DNA from: Siderastrea siderea
Lineage: Eukaryota > Cnidaria > Anthozoa > Scleractinia > Rhizangiidae
DNA length: 64,000 nucleotides
Reading direction: 5' to 3'
Assembly: GCA_964030785.1 (NCBI GenBank)
Contig: OZ034972.1
Coordinates: forward strand, 18,141,683 to 18,205,682
The notes under the pieces were generated by a model. That model was not told the DNA's origin and did no database searches. It was given only the letters and a program-made list of their open reading frames with translations. A program made the translations under genes and the position numbers. Below are positions 1-14,600 of this stretch, one piece after another (position 1 is the stretch's first letter; the number at the start of each line of letters is the position of its first letter).

Positions 1-621
1 CTGTTTCAATTCACTAAGCAGTGTCATGTCCCGTTTGTGTTACAATTCTGTTTTGACACAACTGGTCAACTGCATGCAACACCCTAATATGCACATTTCT
101 CATCTTGGACTTTGGCTCTTTTTTTTTTCTCAGTATCTTTATTTGTTTCTACACCTTGCCAGAAAATGCCCCTAAAAGTGGTCACCCTTGGAGAATAGGT
201 AACTTACCACGTTTTACAGGGTTGACTGGCCTAGAAAGGAAATAAAGAAAAGGAACCTTTAAACTGGAGAAAGACCTGTCACAAGATAAACTGTCTGCGT
301 GTGTTTAATATACTGGTCACTTCTTGTGATAAGCGAAAGAAACTACCGAATTTACCTAATAGCTAGGAGGCCACACAACAATGCATTCACAGCATACTTA
401 TTACTACTATGATTTCTCAAAGTGACCGTTTAATACAGATGAAGAAAATAACTCGCTGGGGCCTAGGAATAGGTGGCCACGACGGCTTAATGGAGGTCAG
501 GTTTACGGTAATTTAGGGGAGAAGTTTCTGGGACTTTTTGAGCTGACTGTTCAATACAGGATTGACTATATTAGTGTACTTAAACGTATAATTTGTTATT
601 TTTGCATGTTGCTGTTTACAG
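1..621. other. Intron or upstream sequence, no confident exon
   Basis: This is AT-rich sequence with no long frame. A weak exon-like stretch near 134-217 ends at 'gtaact', but its phase does not fit the chosen frame of the next exon. Confidence 0.5.
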
Positions 622-664
622 ACCAGTCCTACAGAAAAGAATTTTCAGTGGAAGAAGGATCTAG
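622..664 (+). CDS. CCDC66: CCDC66-like exon (first visible)
   Basis: The 43-bp exon lies between 'tttacag' and 'gttcgt'. It reads TSPTEKNFQWKKDL in phase 0 and leaves phase 1. A second open frame exists, but only this frame leads into the 'NPWGRPGGGAP' exon. Confidence 0.6.
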
Positions 665-2606
665 GTTCGTAAAAATTGTAATCATGTTTGTGACTTTGAT
701 GGTCCTGAGTGATAGTGTCGAGAGAGTGTATAGTTCCATTTTTTGATTATAGTGTATACGGTGTTGTGTAGTATACATTGGGTTTTTTTGTTATTAACAG
801 ACAGGCAAGTGGCTTTGAAGAAAAAGCTGAAAGAAGAGCAAAACATTTTGGTAACTAAACGTTCTTCTTTATATTAGGGACTGGTCATTATTTATCTTGT
901 TTTGGAGTGAGCTGGTCTCACACTGTTTATTAAGCCTTAAAATTGTGCCCCGCCCCCACCAAATGTTTGAGCATGTTTTTTTGGTAACAGATGATGTGTT
1001 TGTCTAAGTACAGCTCTAGGATGGAGACCTTTTAATTGTTTAGCTGACCCTCCCTATACAAAAGTTGCCAATTACAATCATAATAGTTCTTTTGCAACCT
1101 CGTCCCCAGGGCCTGCTCCTCGTTTAAAATGGCGGTCGGAGAAACCCCTGGCCAATGCTGCTAAAGTGGCTCCAAAAATTCGTCAGAATTTCGTCAGTTA
1201 AACACGATGAAATGAATTTGTTTCGTTCGAACAACGGTTTCCGATTGCAGAAAACAAACAGGGCGGCCATACGCTGGAAACAACCTCCGAAAAAGCCATT
1301 TCATCATGTGTCACGTGACAAAATACTCCATGATTCTTGGAGTATTTCAGCAGCCTTGGCCAGGGGTTTCTCTGACCGCCATTTTGAATGAGGAGAAGGC
1401 CCTGGGGACGCTTTACCACGCTTTAAAGTTTTTTGTTGCTTCTTCTCTCTTCTTTTTTCTTAACTCCAGTTCTTTGAGATGGTTAAAGTAGCTATCCACC
1501 AGACTATTGTCCACAATGTTAAATTCTCAAGATGTGCGTGTCACCGTACGTACATGTAGCATTATTCATACGTACGTGCGCATCACACACGCACATGTAC
1601 GCGACAACGTGAAGTCGTGTGAGCTCATACCTAACAAAGCGCGTTTCACCAAGTTGGTTGTACGTTTGTGCATTTGCGTAGCTGAGTCCTTGGCTGAAAA
1701 TCATCAGCTCCTCTTCCATCAATCGGGGTGTCTTGAACGCGACAGTAATGAAAGTCATCCCTGTTTCTGTCTGTAAAGGGGTGCCTTACAGGTGGAAGCT
1801 TTCTGGGAGAATTCTGACAGAAATCACATACTTTTCCTGAAACAACGTATGAATAGCATCAGAGTTGTTAATTTTAAATGGTATCCTTCTCACAAAATGC
1901 AGCAGCAACATTCTATAGTTTCTTAAATTAACACATTCTACTCTTTGACTACTGGGAGACTGTTAACAGTTTATATCTGCTACAGATGGCAGGGGTGCAC
2001 GTGGGAACACCGGGTAATTTAGAAGGAACACCATCTGCGTACTTGATATCAAGGAAACTGGCACATTCACACAAAATAAGCAGTCATATATAACATGAAA
2101 TGATAAAAAGAAACATTTCTTTTTTCTTTTCCAGATCTTTAATATACCGTAAACCGCTGCTTATAAGCCCTGGGCTTATACAACTTCGTAAGGGGTTTTG
2201 GGTGGGCTTATAAACGGAGGGGCTTATAAGCGGAATAAAAAAAAAACGTTTCGAAATGAGCCACAGCAGTTTTGATCCAAATACGCTTTTAATTTACTAG
2301 TTTTTAATTAACCTTTAAAACGTCATAATAAATCGAATTCACAAGCACATGTACGCGGCAACGTGAAGTCATGTGTGAGTTTCAAGAACTAATCATTATG
2401 ATTATGTTAGTTCCTAGCTTTGAATAATTATTGTAAATTAGTACAGATTTAGCATTTTTTATTGTAATTAGTATTAGTATTAGATTTCTTTTATCTGCAT
2501 CCATAATTGTAAGAGCACTGAGACTAGAAATCTATTACCAGGATGCTAAGGTAATATCTTTAGCTGAAGTCCTACTTTCCAACTGATCAAGAGTCTAAAG
2601 CCGAAA

Positions 2607-2643
<37 letters not shown>

Positions 2644-5629
2644 GTTATTGTTATTATTATTAATTTTAACAACAGAATCAAAACTGTAACAACACGAACG
2701 TAACCGGAAAGTAACAAAACAAGTTCAGAGTGTCTTCACGGTGTTCTGTGAGAGTGCAAGGGGGGGGGGGGGGGGGGGCTTATAACCGGATGTATTTTTT
2801 TTTGTTTACAGGTAGATGGGCCTATAAGCGGGGTGGGGGGGGGGGGCTTATAAGCGGCAGTTTACGGTATTACATAAACATTCTGAAACTACAGAATAGT
2901 TATGACCTATAAAGCTCTTCTCACGGCTGCCTTTCCTGCATTCAGAAAACAGCTCTCAAACAAGCAATGAGCATCAATGAAATTCTTAAATTCGTGAAGT
3001 ACACTTGTCCTGGAACATCATTTCTGCGGGATTCTGAGGCTTTAATAAACTCCTCCAGGTATGAGGAATTCTAAAAGAAATGCTCACCTGAAATTAAGAG
3101 AAGAAAAGTGGTAGATAATTGATGATCTGTATACATCATGTGTTGTGTGTGATCTCCATTTTCTAAAAGGAACTCGTGTAGCAAATAGTAACATTTACCT
3201 GTCCTCTGGGTGGCATGGACTGCCATGTGACCACAAGGTGCAGGTTCCCCATCTATTCTGCTGGCAACCTTGTGGCAAACTTTCCATACATTCTTTTCAA
3301 AACATTCTGCCTCCAAAGCCTTAATAACCTCACTCATCAGCTTTGAAATCTCATCCTCTGTAAGTCCTTCTGTAATATTGTCACTTAATTGTTGACCCGT
3401 CAGGAAGCGCATCCCCAAAGTTCATTAACCAATAAGAAAATTAAAGTACCCTATACACAGTGCATAGCAGGAGAATGTTGCACTTAGTATTCTAAAACAA
3501 TGTACTGATTTATATTTGTATTTTGTATTCTCTGGCGTGTTTGTGAAAACCGGAAGTCATCTTAGTCTGATAAACTTTCTAGTTCCAAGGAAGCTAATTC
3601 ACTAGTTTACGGTTAATTCCCACAATTTTAAATCTATTTAGGAAGACTTTCGTACCTATTGCTGCGTTTGTCCTTTGTGCTCCATTTTGTCCTGAATCGT
3701 TCCTTAGTCTGAATTCTGTTTCTCCGTGTACTATTGTGAAGCCTGGCTATTTCAGCATTTTTGTATCTCACTTGGATGTTTGATACTCTTCAACGTGGGT
3801 CAGCATCAGTGAGAGCAAGTACATCATTGCATGTGGGGTTGGGGGGGGGGGGCGGAGGCAATTCGAGTGACACTATTAGATCTTGTACACCATCGATGCA
3901 TTTGTTTTCCTTACCGTGAAACGACCATAGATCTGCTTCAGTGCTCAGTCCTGTATGACGCTTCTCTAATGACTGCAATACTTCAAAAAGTATTTATGTA
4001 TTTCTACTTTATCGAGTACCTCACTGGCTAAAGATTTGTCGTGATCAAGAGCTTTGGGCTTCAGGTCATTCTCTCCCAGAGCTGTTGAACGTAGTTTACC
4101 TACTTCTGCTAGTGTCTCATTTAATGTCCTTACCACAACAAGGTATTTGCAATGCGGGCTTACAATGCATCATGACTTATCACTCAAGTTTCCTCCCTAA
4201 AGCGGCGCTCAAAAAATCGAGGCCCCCCCTCCAATAAATAATGACCGGTTACTTATTGTTTGTTGTATAATAGTATTTAATGTAGTAAAGAAGACAATAG
4301 CAGTATGCATGGCTGTATATTTGTAAGGGCTGGTTTACACTTCTGACAAAAGCATTGGAAGCAGAATAAATTTCTGATCTTTTGAAAATTGACATGATGG
4401 AAGCAGGGGCAGAAGACTCGCTTTCATGCTAGAAATATATATGTTCAAGGTGGTGGAAAATGTTGATGGCAGTACGATGGTGGAAGATGACAATACAAAT
4501 GGTGGAGAGTGGCAATGGTGGAAGATGTTGATGACAATACAAATGGTGACAGTACAAACGGTGGAAAGTGGCAATGGTGTAAGATGTTGCTCACAATTTT
4601 AAAACTTCTGCTTTGCAACTGCATGACAAAAGAATGAAAAAGGGTAGGGTGAATTTAATATTTTTACCTAATGGATAAACCAATCAAGTCCTCACCTGAT
4701 TCTCAGACATAACGGTGAATTTCCCACGGCTTGAAGCAGCTTTTTCTGTTGAGAAACCATCACAAACGCCGCTTTGCTGTTCCTTAAGAATTCAGGAGTC
4801 CGTAGACAATGGCGTAATGGTGTTAATCAGCAATCAGTCAGCTGTAACAGTCAGTCGATCAGTTTACAGGATGGAAAACGTATCCAGTGCATCGATCACT
4901 GCCTATGCCCAAGCTTGAACAAGTCAGAAGTACAATAACTAGCAATTGAATACTTCGTGCTTATTGTCACATCTCCGTTCTCTTGAAAGCTTGAAGACAA
5001 GGATGTAAAACAACAAAGCAAGTGTCTCTCTACTAATAGATGCTTAAACACAGTTTCATAGGTGCTTTGCATGTCTTTGCATGTTCTTGAACCCAAAGGT
5101 AATCCTAAAATCTTATGGTGGACAAATATTTCTACCATTTCTGTTAGAGGGTGAGGACAGAGAGGCTTTTACTTTTTCAAGAGGTTGAGAGCTAAGACAA
5201 ACTTCCCCCTGCTGTATCTCTTTTAAGTGGATGAACATATTACATCAAGCGGTTTTTCCCAATGAAAGCCAGGATCGCTTTTTTCAATCACTGATACTAC
5301 CAGTTTTTGATTATCGTGGTGTTGTTTTGGGTGACAGAGCCAATAACACTCAAATAAACAGAAGTTGTTACAAATCCAGCAAAATAACGCAGCTTATATC
5401 ATTTTAGACGTACCACGTTTGTCCTCAGCCACCGAGGCTTTAGAGCTTGTTGGAGCTTGCTCAAGTAGAAACTGTCTGTCCGTTGCCCGCAGCACCGTGC
5501 AATTATTTTTTATGTGCCTGAATTATCTTATTATTATTATTATAATTATAATAATAATAATAATGATAATAATAATAATAATAATAATAATTAATAATTA
5601 TTAATAATTAATAATTAATAATAATAATA

Positions 5630-5684
<55 letters not shown>

Positions 5685-8600
5685 GGTCCCTGTGGGGAAT
5701 GTTTGTTAACGTAACGCAGAAAATTCCTTGAGACACTGAAGAAATTCACTCCTTTCCAGTACAATGTTAACTTGTTTATTCTCTCCTTGTGCCGATCAAC
5801 CAACGCAAGTAAAACGCCGGGTTACAGTAGTGAATCCAAAAACCTAGTAATATTTTCTTTCGATCGAGTACGTGTCTAGAAAAAAACCTATCCAAATATA
5901 GTCATAAAGTCTAACACGTAATTGCTGGTTTTCACGTGACGTCATAAAATTCTAAAATCATAAATTGCAAGGTCTTGAGATTGTATATCCCCATCAGGTT
6001 GAAGGTGACTTTAAAATATACCTTTTCACAAGTTTTCAGCTCGGTAGCGTCTTTTGTTTTGAAAATACAGAATATTAAATTTCTGGCTTTTCACCCTACG
6101 TGACACCAACACAGCGTCCGTGGCAAAGCTTTCTCCTGTGCAAGAAAAGGACTCTCCTTGTGATTTTTAGCAGCTTGGACAGTTAAAGCATTAGGAGAGA
6201 AATTATTAATGTGGTTGTATAGTAGTTCATGAGATGAAAGTAATCGCTGGAAGAGCAGAAGTGAATTCCAGATGTTTTCATTGATTTCCGGCAGCTAAGT
6301 CTGTGCCCCTCCGAGGGACACCAACATGGCGTTTCCGTACTGAGCTCTACAGTTTTCAGTCGAACGTTTCGGCAAATAACTCAACAACGGAATACCATAC
6401 AGATCTGAGACTTGATGAAATTGTTTAGTTGTGTATCCTTTATAACATTACAAATCTTGGCTTTTTTCATCAACTGGTTTTGATTTTAATATTTTATGGT
6501 GTGACAGTGAAAACCAAGAATAGCTTTGGAATGTCTATCGCAAATCGCGTGACACGAGTCACGCGTCACAAGTTTTCGCATATGTAAACTGTGGAGTTTA
6601 CGACAGTCCCCTTCATAAGTTCTAGGTGCAACTTGTTTGACTGATCAATCGAGTAAACCAAGAACGGGATTGAAGACAACAGGGTCGTATTTCGGCAGAC
6701 AAATTTTGCGCGTGTTTTTCGCGTAGCTTAGACGAAGGTTTCGGCTAGACTGTTTTTTCAGGTAGCCGTTTTCTGTCACCAAGTTTCTGCTCAGTACCTT
6801 AGGAGAACGAGTGAGGATGACACAAAGCCATGTTGACTAGAAACACGTTTTATTCTCTTCACAGTCAGTGTCACAGTGCATTGTGCACCCTAACAGTGTT
6901 GGCAATACTTGTTCTCCTGGAATGACTGGTGCTTGGTTTTAATGTTGTGGTTGGTTGTGGATTGCTGGTCGCACAAGATTCAGTGTGCGCTAAATAACTC
7001 CTGGGTGAATTGTCAGTCATCTGCTGGATCACTGTAGCTTTCTGCTGTGTTGATGACTTGTTTCTAGCTGGATGTGAACACCCTGAAATTGCTTTGAATC
7101 CTACAGCTGCTTCACTGTGTCATTATAGTGGTCAGCTTGGGTCTGTTTCTTTGCGTTCTGTGCCTCCCTGCCCTTCTTCAGATTGGCATGCAGATATTGA
7201 TGGATTGGAAGGAGTGCTCTGAATGCGCTGAGTGAGTCATTCTGCTGGACGTACATGTAATTGACTTTGTTGACTGGTCTGGCTTGGTGGATCAGCATGG
7301 TACTTTGGTTTTTTGGCTTGTGTTTCTGCCAAATCTCACACGCTTTTTCTTAGAGCACTGTCTTACACACCCTCGTGAAAGTCTTTCAAATGTGCTGCTC
7401 TCTGCAGTGTTGGAATTACTAGACAATGAGCCAGTTGTAAGCGTCTCAAGGTAGTTCCTGTACTGCAGCACTTGTTCTAGAAGTTGCTACTTTTGAAGCA
7501 TGGTGGTAGCAGGTTGTATTGTTGCTGAATCAGTGGCAGTAGTTTCTTCCAACGGAATCGCATCCATCTGCTTGTCATCCTGAAGCTTTGGACTGAGTTG
7601 GTTGACTCAATACGTCTGCACTCGAGTTGTCCAGTCCTTTCCACGGACTTACTCTAACGGATCATCCTGGCTTGCAACCTCAGGAGTGAAAGCCTTGGGT
7701 GTACTGTGGCACTGTTTTTTACCAAATCGATTCCAACGGTTTGCGTTCCAGTTGAGCTTGCACTGGCCTACCATACACATATTTGTGGAGTCTCTTCATG
7801 ACGAATACTACGTGTGCACTTCTAGCAGTTCTGTTTCAGTGATGGAACAGCAGGACTAAGAGTTCTGAACACGTAGATCACCAGTCTCTTGAAGCAGTTC
7901 TGCAGCCAATCCTTTTGTGGAGGCATCTGTTTGAAGCACAAGTTCAGTCTTTGTGTTGAACTATGCAATTACTGGAGATTTGATGAGTTTTTCGTTGATG
8001 ACATTAAACGCCTCTTGGTGACTGGAGTCCCAGCTCCACTCGGTATCTTCTTGTAATAATGACTTGAGTAATTCGGAGAGCTTTGTTTGCTGGACTGATT
8101 CATGCCCTGAAAACTCTGAAGACTTTCCTGTTTGTGGGTGCTTGCGTCGGCTTTAGAATTCCACCTTCATGTCATCAGTCTTCTTGCCTTTGGGTGTTAA
8201 AGCTTGTCCATCGAATTCGCACTTGGTGGTCTTAAAGTTCAGTTTCTTTGGATTGAGCTTTATTCCATTCCTCTATGGTATATCAAGCGGTCGCTCTTGA
8301 CGGGAGTCTGAGCCACTTGTGGTTCACTAGGCATTAACGAATGTGAAGTATCTTGAACCACGTTGCTTGGCACCCACTTCATCAGTCATCTTTGAGGGTA
8401 CTGGTTCCTTTCTTTAATGTTCTTGTTGACGTCTTTTCTGTCTTAGAAAGAGCCCGATTGATCCATCTGGCTTTGTATCAGGGACGATGCTATTGATCCA
8501 ATTTGTGTGTGTGTGTCAACTGGTTCAATAATTCGTGAGGTACATAGTCTTTTCCAGCTCTTCTTTATTGGCTGCATTCTTCTTTTCATGTACTGCTCTT

Positions 8601-11600
8601 CGCAGGTGTTGCATAGGTTGAGCCCTGCTTTAAACTGAATATGTTAATATTTCCCCTGGCAACTTAACTTTCCTATGCCTTCAAAACCCTCTAAATTCCA
8701 GTAACACGTATTCCTATGTAAACTGTGTCTTTTCTATTCAGAATAACAGCATCTTTCACAGTAACGCATGGATACCTTTATAACCTCATCCACGTTTGAT
8801 CAAAGGACGTTCTCTTTGTATGGATTTGCAGCACGCTAGTCAAAATAGATATGTCACCTCCGGAAAGGCAAATTAACTGACTTGCTGTGATGTTTCTATG
8901 CCTAGGATAAGATATCCTCGAATGCCTTTCGGGTCATTATCTAGGGCTGCTGCTTGTTGCTGGTGCGATTCCCTATATCCGATTTGAATGGGAGTAAGCA
9001 TAAGCTCCTTATCATCAAACAGTGATTTGTACAATTATAAAGTCATCACATTATATCCAGCGCTTTATATCATATATAGTATCCGTGGCTGGACACTCAG
9101 ACTTTGGATGAGCTGTTGTAACTCCGCAACAATAGCAGTTTTTGCTCTTCCCTCTTGTTCGTTGTCTTCTAAGGTCTTGCTTCCCTTTAGCCCCATTGCT
9201 GCTTTCCCGCCTTTTTGGTGCTTTTCTTTATCTTTTGTCTCTGTGTTGACCCTCTTGTACTTCAAAATGATGTGACGATGACGTCGAAACGTCATACGCT
9301 TTCACTTATTTTTTTGAAATGTTTAACCAAAAGCCTGCTTTTTAGCATTGAAATTATTAGAGTTTAAAAACTTACACTACGTGTGAGTGAAGGTTTTAAA
9401 ATTACTGATGTACTGGAATATGTAATGCAATCCTGTCAAGTTTCCTATTAGGTCTCGTTTCTTTGTCACACCACATTTGGACCAGATTTAGACGTTATGT
9501 ATCAAATACAAGAAAGAGTGTTTCGTCAGGATATGCAAACACCGAGAAGTGGGTTGAAAAAACGAGGCGCGGCCGAGTTTTTTTAAACCGACTTCGAGGT
9601 GTTTGGATACCTGATGAAACACTCTTACCCCGCCGTCAGGACGGGGTCTAGTAATACCTGTTTTTTTTTTGGGGGGGGGGGGGGGGTGGCCACTTGCCCC
9701 AGACCTCCGCTCGGTCAAAACAATACTTGCCAGTAATCTTCGTTCGTTTAGCGTTATTTCGCCAGAATTTTCATAAAAGTTGGTGTAGAAAACTACTGGC
9801 GATTTAATGGTATGAAAATCCCTTCGATGAAAGCAAGAACGAAGGTGCTAGGGAGCTTTGAAGTTGGCACGAATTCGCCAAACTTGCCCTGGCATGTAAA
9901 CATTACATCACTGAAACACAAAAGGCAATTCGGGGAAGTTCGGGGAAGTCCCTTCCTTTCGCCAAGTTGAATAATTCAACAGTGAAATGCAAGCATTTTT
10001 TGGCAGTTTTGCTTTGCTTCGCCAAAATCTTTAGGGAAAGTTGTGTAGAAAAGAACAAGAAATTTAATGGAGTTGACTTCTCTTCGATGAGAGCAAGGAC
10101 GAAGGTGCTAGCGAGCTTTGAAGCTGGCATGAATTCGCCTAACTTGCCTTAACACGTAAACATTACGTCATTGAAAGACAGAAACCGATTCGGGGAATTT
10201 CCTTGCTTTCGCTAAAGCATTTCTCGAATCATGGCCTAGAAGTAGACTTTTACGTTTCCTTTTTCAGTAGATAACCGTTCCCTTTCGATTTAAGGAAATT
10301 TTTTCTTTATCAACAAATCTATTTAAATTTTTGTGCCCTTGTTTAGTATTTAGAATTACGCTGAAAAGTCATTTCGTTAAAAAGTGACGTAACTGAGTCA
10401 CGCAATGGTCAGAACTATTTCGTCACGTTCTTCTTCGCAAGGGCTAGAACGGGTGGATGACCAAGGAATAAGGGAAGGGAAAGGTGTTCACACTATAAGG
10501 GATTCATGATATCACAAGGAGAAGGGTGCAGAGAAGACGTTGGGGGGGGGGGGGGATGGCAGCACACACGTCAAACGTAAGAAAAATCACCAACTTCAAA
10601 ACTTTATACCACTTGGGCACATATCTTGAGTGAGCGTAATGTATTTTGCACCCCGAGGGGAGGGGGAAAAACGGCGGGGTCCAACGCCCCCGGGGCTTTT
10701 CTTGTTCGAGTTTTTATTGTTATTATGTTGTTCCTATACTTTTTCTTTTGCAAAAGAGGAACCAGTTACCCTGCCGTCAGGACGGGGTCTAGTAATAGCC
10801 GTTTCCTTTTTTTTTTTTCATAATTTTTTTTTCATGGTCACATGCTCCAGGCCTCCGGTTTTCGCTCGGCCAAACAAATCTTCGTCGCAAACTTCCTGCT
10901 TTACCTCTTAGGCTTGTATCTTAAGTGACTGTAACATATTTTGTACCCTATGGGGAGGGAAAATAATGGCGGGGTTTAATGCCCCTGAGGCTTTTCTGGT
11001 TTTAATTGAAATCAAATGGTGTTGGTGAGTAGGTGTAGTTTATAACAAGCAACAGCAAACCACCAAAATTGGGACAGTTGAAATCAGCGGAATACCCCAG
11101 TGGTTAGAGAACTGCTAATTTATTTTCGATTTGAGAAGGAAAATTCCAACTCTTAATTGTACTGGTGAAAAATATTCGCGATTTTGTGATCTCAAAACAG
11201 CCATCTGCATGTGAGGTCTCAAAAGAAACATCCTGACTAATGGAGCGTGGGTCAGTAGACAGTCAAATTTAGGGATGTTTTGCTCATTGTTCGCGCTCAT
11301 CGAGCGTAGCTCATTCTTGCAGCAAGAAAGTCGATTTCGCCTTCCATAACCAAAACTTCTAAAAACAAAGCATTTCCAACACGCTTTGTTTCCCAAACGA
11401 GCACGGTGACCCCCAATTTTTTTGCTTTTCTGACATGAGTTGGTTCATTATCTAAGTACAGCAAAAGTTTGGAAAAAATCTGAACGTGGGAAGATTTGGG
11501 TGCGAACGTCCTTAAACCTGTGTGTTCACTGCCCTGGCCTTCGAGGTGAAACGAGGTTCCTGCTATTCATGTAAATGAGGCTATTGGGAATTATGTTAGC

Positions 11601-14600
11601 ATAAGAACAACAGGATTTGCACGTGAAAAGCAGGAAGGTTTGTGTCAAAACCGAGTCAACTCTAGCCTCACTTCATCTCAAAGTCCAGGTCTCAAAGTCC
11701 TAAGCACAAAACTGTACAATAGGCTATTCTGAATCACTAACCGGTCCCCCGCCCCCCCCCCCCCCCACCAAAAAAAAAGAATAAAATAATGTTTTTTTTT
11801 TCATTTTTTATGCAGAGTAAAGAGGATGATTTTCAAGAATACAATCCATGGGGTCGCCCTGGAGGAGGTGCACCTATACGAACCCAGTCTGGGAATGTTG
11901 TGGCAGACTACAAAAAACTGGTATGCCCTGCAGATCATTGTACTGCCTTATTAAAACCAAACCTGAGTTAATGTGCTTCAGCTGCTGAAATTGAAAGGAT
12001 GTGGCAGACTTCGACATACAAATAGAAGCAAACATGCCACTCAACGAACAGTCATTTCTCATTTGTGTTTGCAAATGAATTAGAAGTCCCTTCGGAAAAT
12101 ACTATAGACAGAAAACAGTTAGCGCGACGATGAGATCTTGTAATAGCACCTGGCAGATAGAAGAAAAAGATTGTTTTCTTTTACTTATTTCCATGCTCCT
12201 ATAACAATAACTTGTTCTGTTCCACTTTGTTACGCCAAACAAAGAAAAATATAGCAGTGTTTCTGGCAAAACTCAAAGCCCTGCGGCCCACAAAAACTCT
12301 GGCCAACTCAGCTTGCTGCGATTTGTTTTGAAAAGTTCCGGGAGCTGATGACTCGGAAATTACTGAAGTTGCTATTTAACTGAATTTGCGGGTCTGCAAT
12401 CTAGGTGCTGAAACAAAATAAATTCATAGTGGTAATCTCATTTAGGTTACTTTCAAGGCTAATAATAATAAACGGTCTGCGTGCTTGCGGACATGGGATG
12501 AGCGTGAACTTGTTTGGCTTTAAATATGATCTCTTAATATTATGGGTACAACTGATAGTGTGGTTGCTGTGTGACGTGTTCATCTTTTCATGTCTTGCGT
12601 GACTAGGTGTGTTATGTGGCAAGGTGTCAAAACAGAAAATGTGTTTTTTTTTTGCTTTTTTTAGGCGAATACGCTTGGCTTCAGATTACGTCCTGATTTT
12701 GACCTTTAATAATACGAATGATTTTTCTCTGTCATGTTGTGTACTAGAATGAGGTAACTGTATCATCAGTTCAGACAAGTGATTTCAGACCCAAAATGAT
12801 GACAACTGGAGAAATAAGTAGCACAGATTATGTCAGCAGAGAAACTCCTGTTGCCATGAGAAGTTCATTTGCAGTTGGGGTAAGAACTGTAATGCACTAG
12901 TATTAGTAACTAATAGTAACTAATTATAAATAGGGCTTTTGCTTCTACAATCTTCAACCAGTTAATAATCTAAATATTCTTGTGTAAGTTCATAACACAG
13001 TGGTACAGTGCCGGGCATGCTTTACAGTGCGGCTACTCCAACCGGGCTAGTTGGAAGAAAACTGACCAATCGCAACGCTGATTGAAAACAAAAGATAGCA
13101 AAGTTTTTTGTAAACAACCAATAACGTTGAAGCAGGCAGACAATGCACGTTCGAAAAAATTTGACACCGTGACCTCTGATCGTGACCACTCGGGAAACTG
13201 TGACGTCTACGATTGGTTGCTTTCGATCCTAAATTTTGAGCAGAACATCGAGATGTCGAATTCGCAATTGATAACAAAATTTTCGCTCAGAAACAAATTT
13301 TAAACAATACTTTCGCTTCAGCAGTACAGCTAATGCATAAGTTTGTTTGTAGAACAAACCTTTTCCGAAATGAAATTCGGTAACGCAACAAGCTTGCTTG
13401 ATTCTGATAAGCGTTCGCTCAGCGCAGCGAGTATAAACAAACACAGATCTTAAGATAAATATCGACATTTGCGCCCTTTGATCGTTCAGTTATAAACGGG
13501 GGTTCACAAATCTTATTCAGTAAGTGCTTTTTGAATCAACAGGTGCTTATCGTTGATGTATTGATTCTGGTTTCTGCAGCCCATTCGCAACCGCGGTCTC
13601 AATACTGCAAGAAAATCCAAATCCTTTATGTGAGCGTGGGGCAAGTCTGAAACGTACATGTAATCTCGTAATAGCTGGGAATTCAGGGATGGGGAATGTC
13701 GGCGACTGTTGCCGTATATGCCGCCCTCTCGATTCAGTCTTACTTGTTTTTTCTGGGTGAAAGCCATTTTGGAAACATTTACATTTACAATAAGCTTATA
13801 GCTTATGTGACGCGTAAAAACAATCTGCCCGATTTCACTGAGTCACATCGAGTCAACACCGCACCATCATTGAAGCTAACCAATGAAAAAGTTCAACTAT
13901 TTCTTGAGAGGTCCGCAGAAGGAGACAGTTTCAAATTTCATTAAAGATGTGTTTATTGTTAATCGTGGTGTAAGATAGGCAAGATGAACGTTTCGTTTGT
14001 CTCACGATGGAATCGCTTTGAGTTGTTGATCGCGACGTTTCGACTGCAATACTGCTAGTCTTCATCAGGCGATGAGGTCGATTGTTTACGTGTCGCTATT
14101 TGTAGCATGTTGGTTTGCTGCTATTGGTGCATTTCGATCCTCATTATTCCGACTATTAGATGTTGTCCCCTCACAGGTCTGCTTTGTGGTTGATCGGCTG
14201 TTGTGCTTTTTGATCGTAGGTATCCTAGGTATTGTCTAGATCCTGCAACACTATTGGTCAGTTTATGAAAAAATGTTGCCTTCTTTTGTTCACAGTTAGC
14301 GTTGTGATTGGTCAATTTTCTTGCAAGTGGCCCGGTTCGAGTAGCTGCATTGTAAGACTTCATGTACATTCAAACTCCCCCCACCCCACTTTGATGTTCA
14401 GAGCAGTCGTATTTAAAAGGTAAAGAAGAAACACGGAATGGTCATTCGTATAAGCACATACTCGTTGTATTATGTCATAGTAAAACCTTAGCAATCACAT
14501 AACAGTTCGTGATATCTGAATCTCGTGGTTGCTTCTATTGAATATTTTTTAAATCTAAGAGGCCAAGTTCCCGCTTTTCCTACAAATCGCAAGTCTGGAA

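Noticed and set aside
134..217. Possible earlier CCDC66-like exon
   Set aside because: Its phase matches only the alternative frame of the next two exons, which then fails to lead into the conserved exon at 11816.
2730..2912. Gly-rich frame over poly-G tracts
   Set aside because: It is a low-complexity artefact inside a MITE.
9268..9292. 'gacgatgacgtcgaaacgtcat' hammerhead-like tail
   Set aside because: The GAAAC half and a stem are present, but the CUGANGA half is not recognisable. At best a Penelope fossil.
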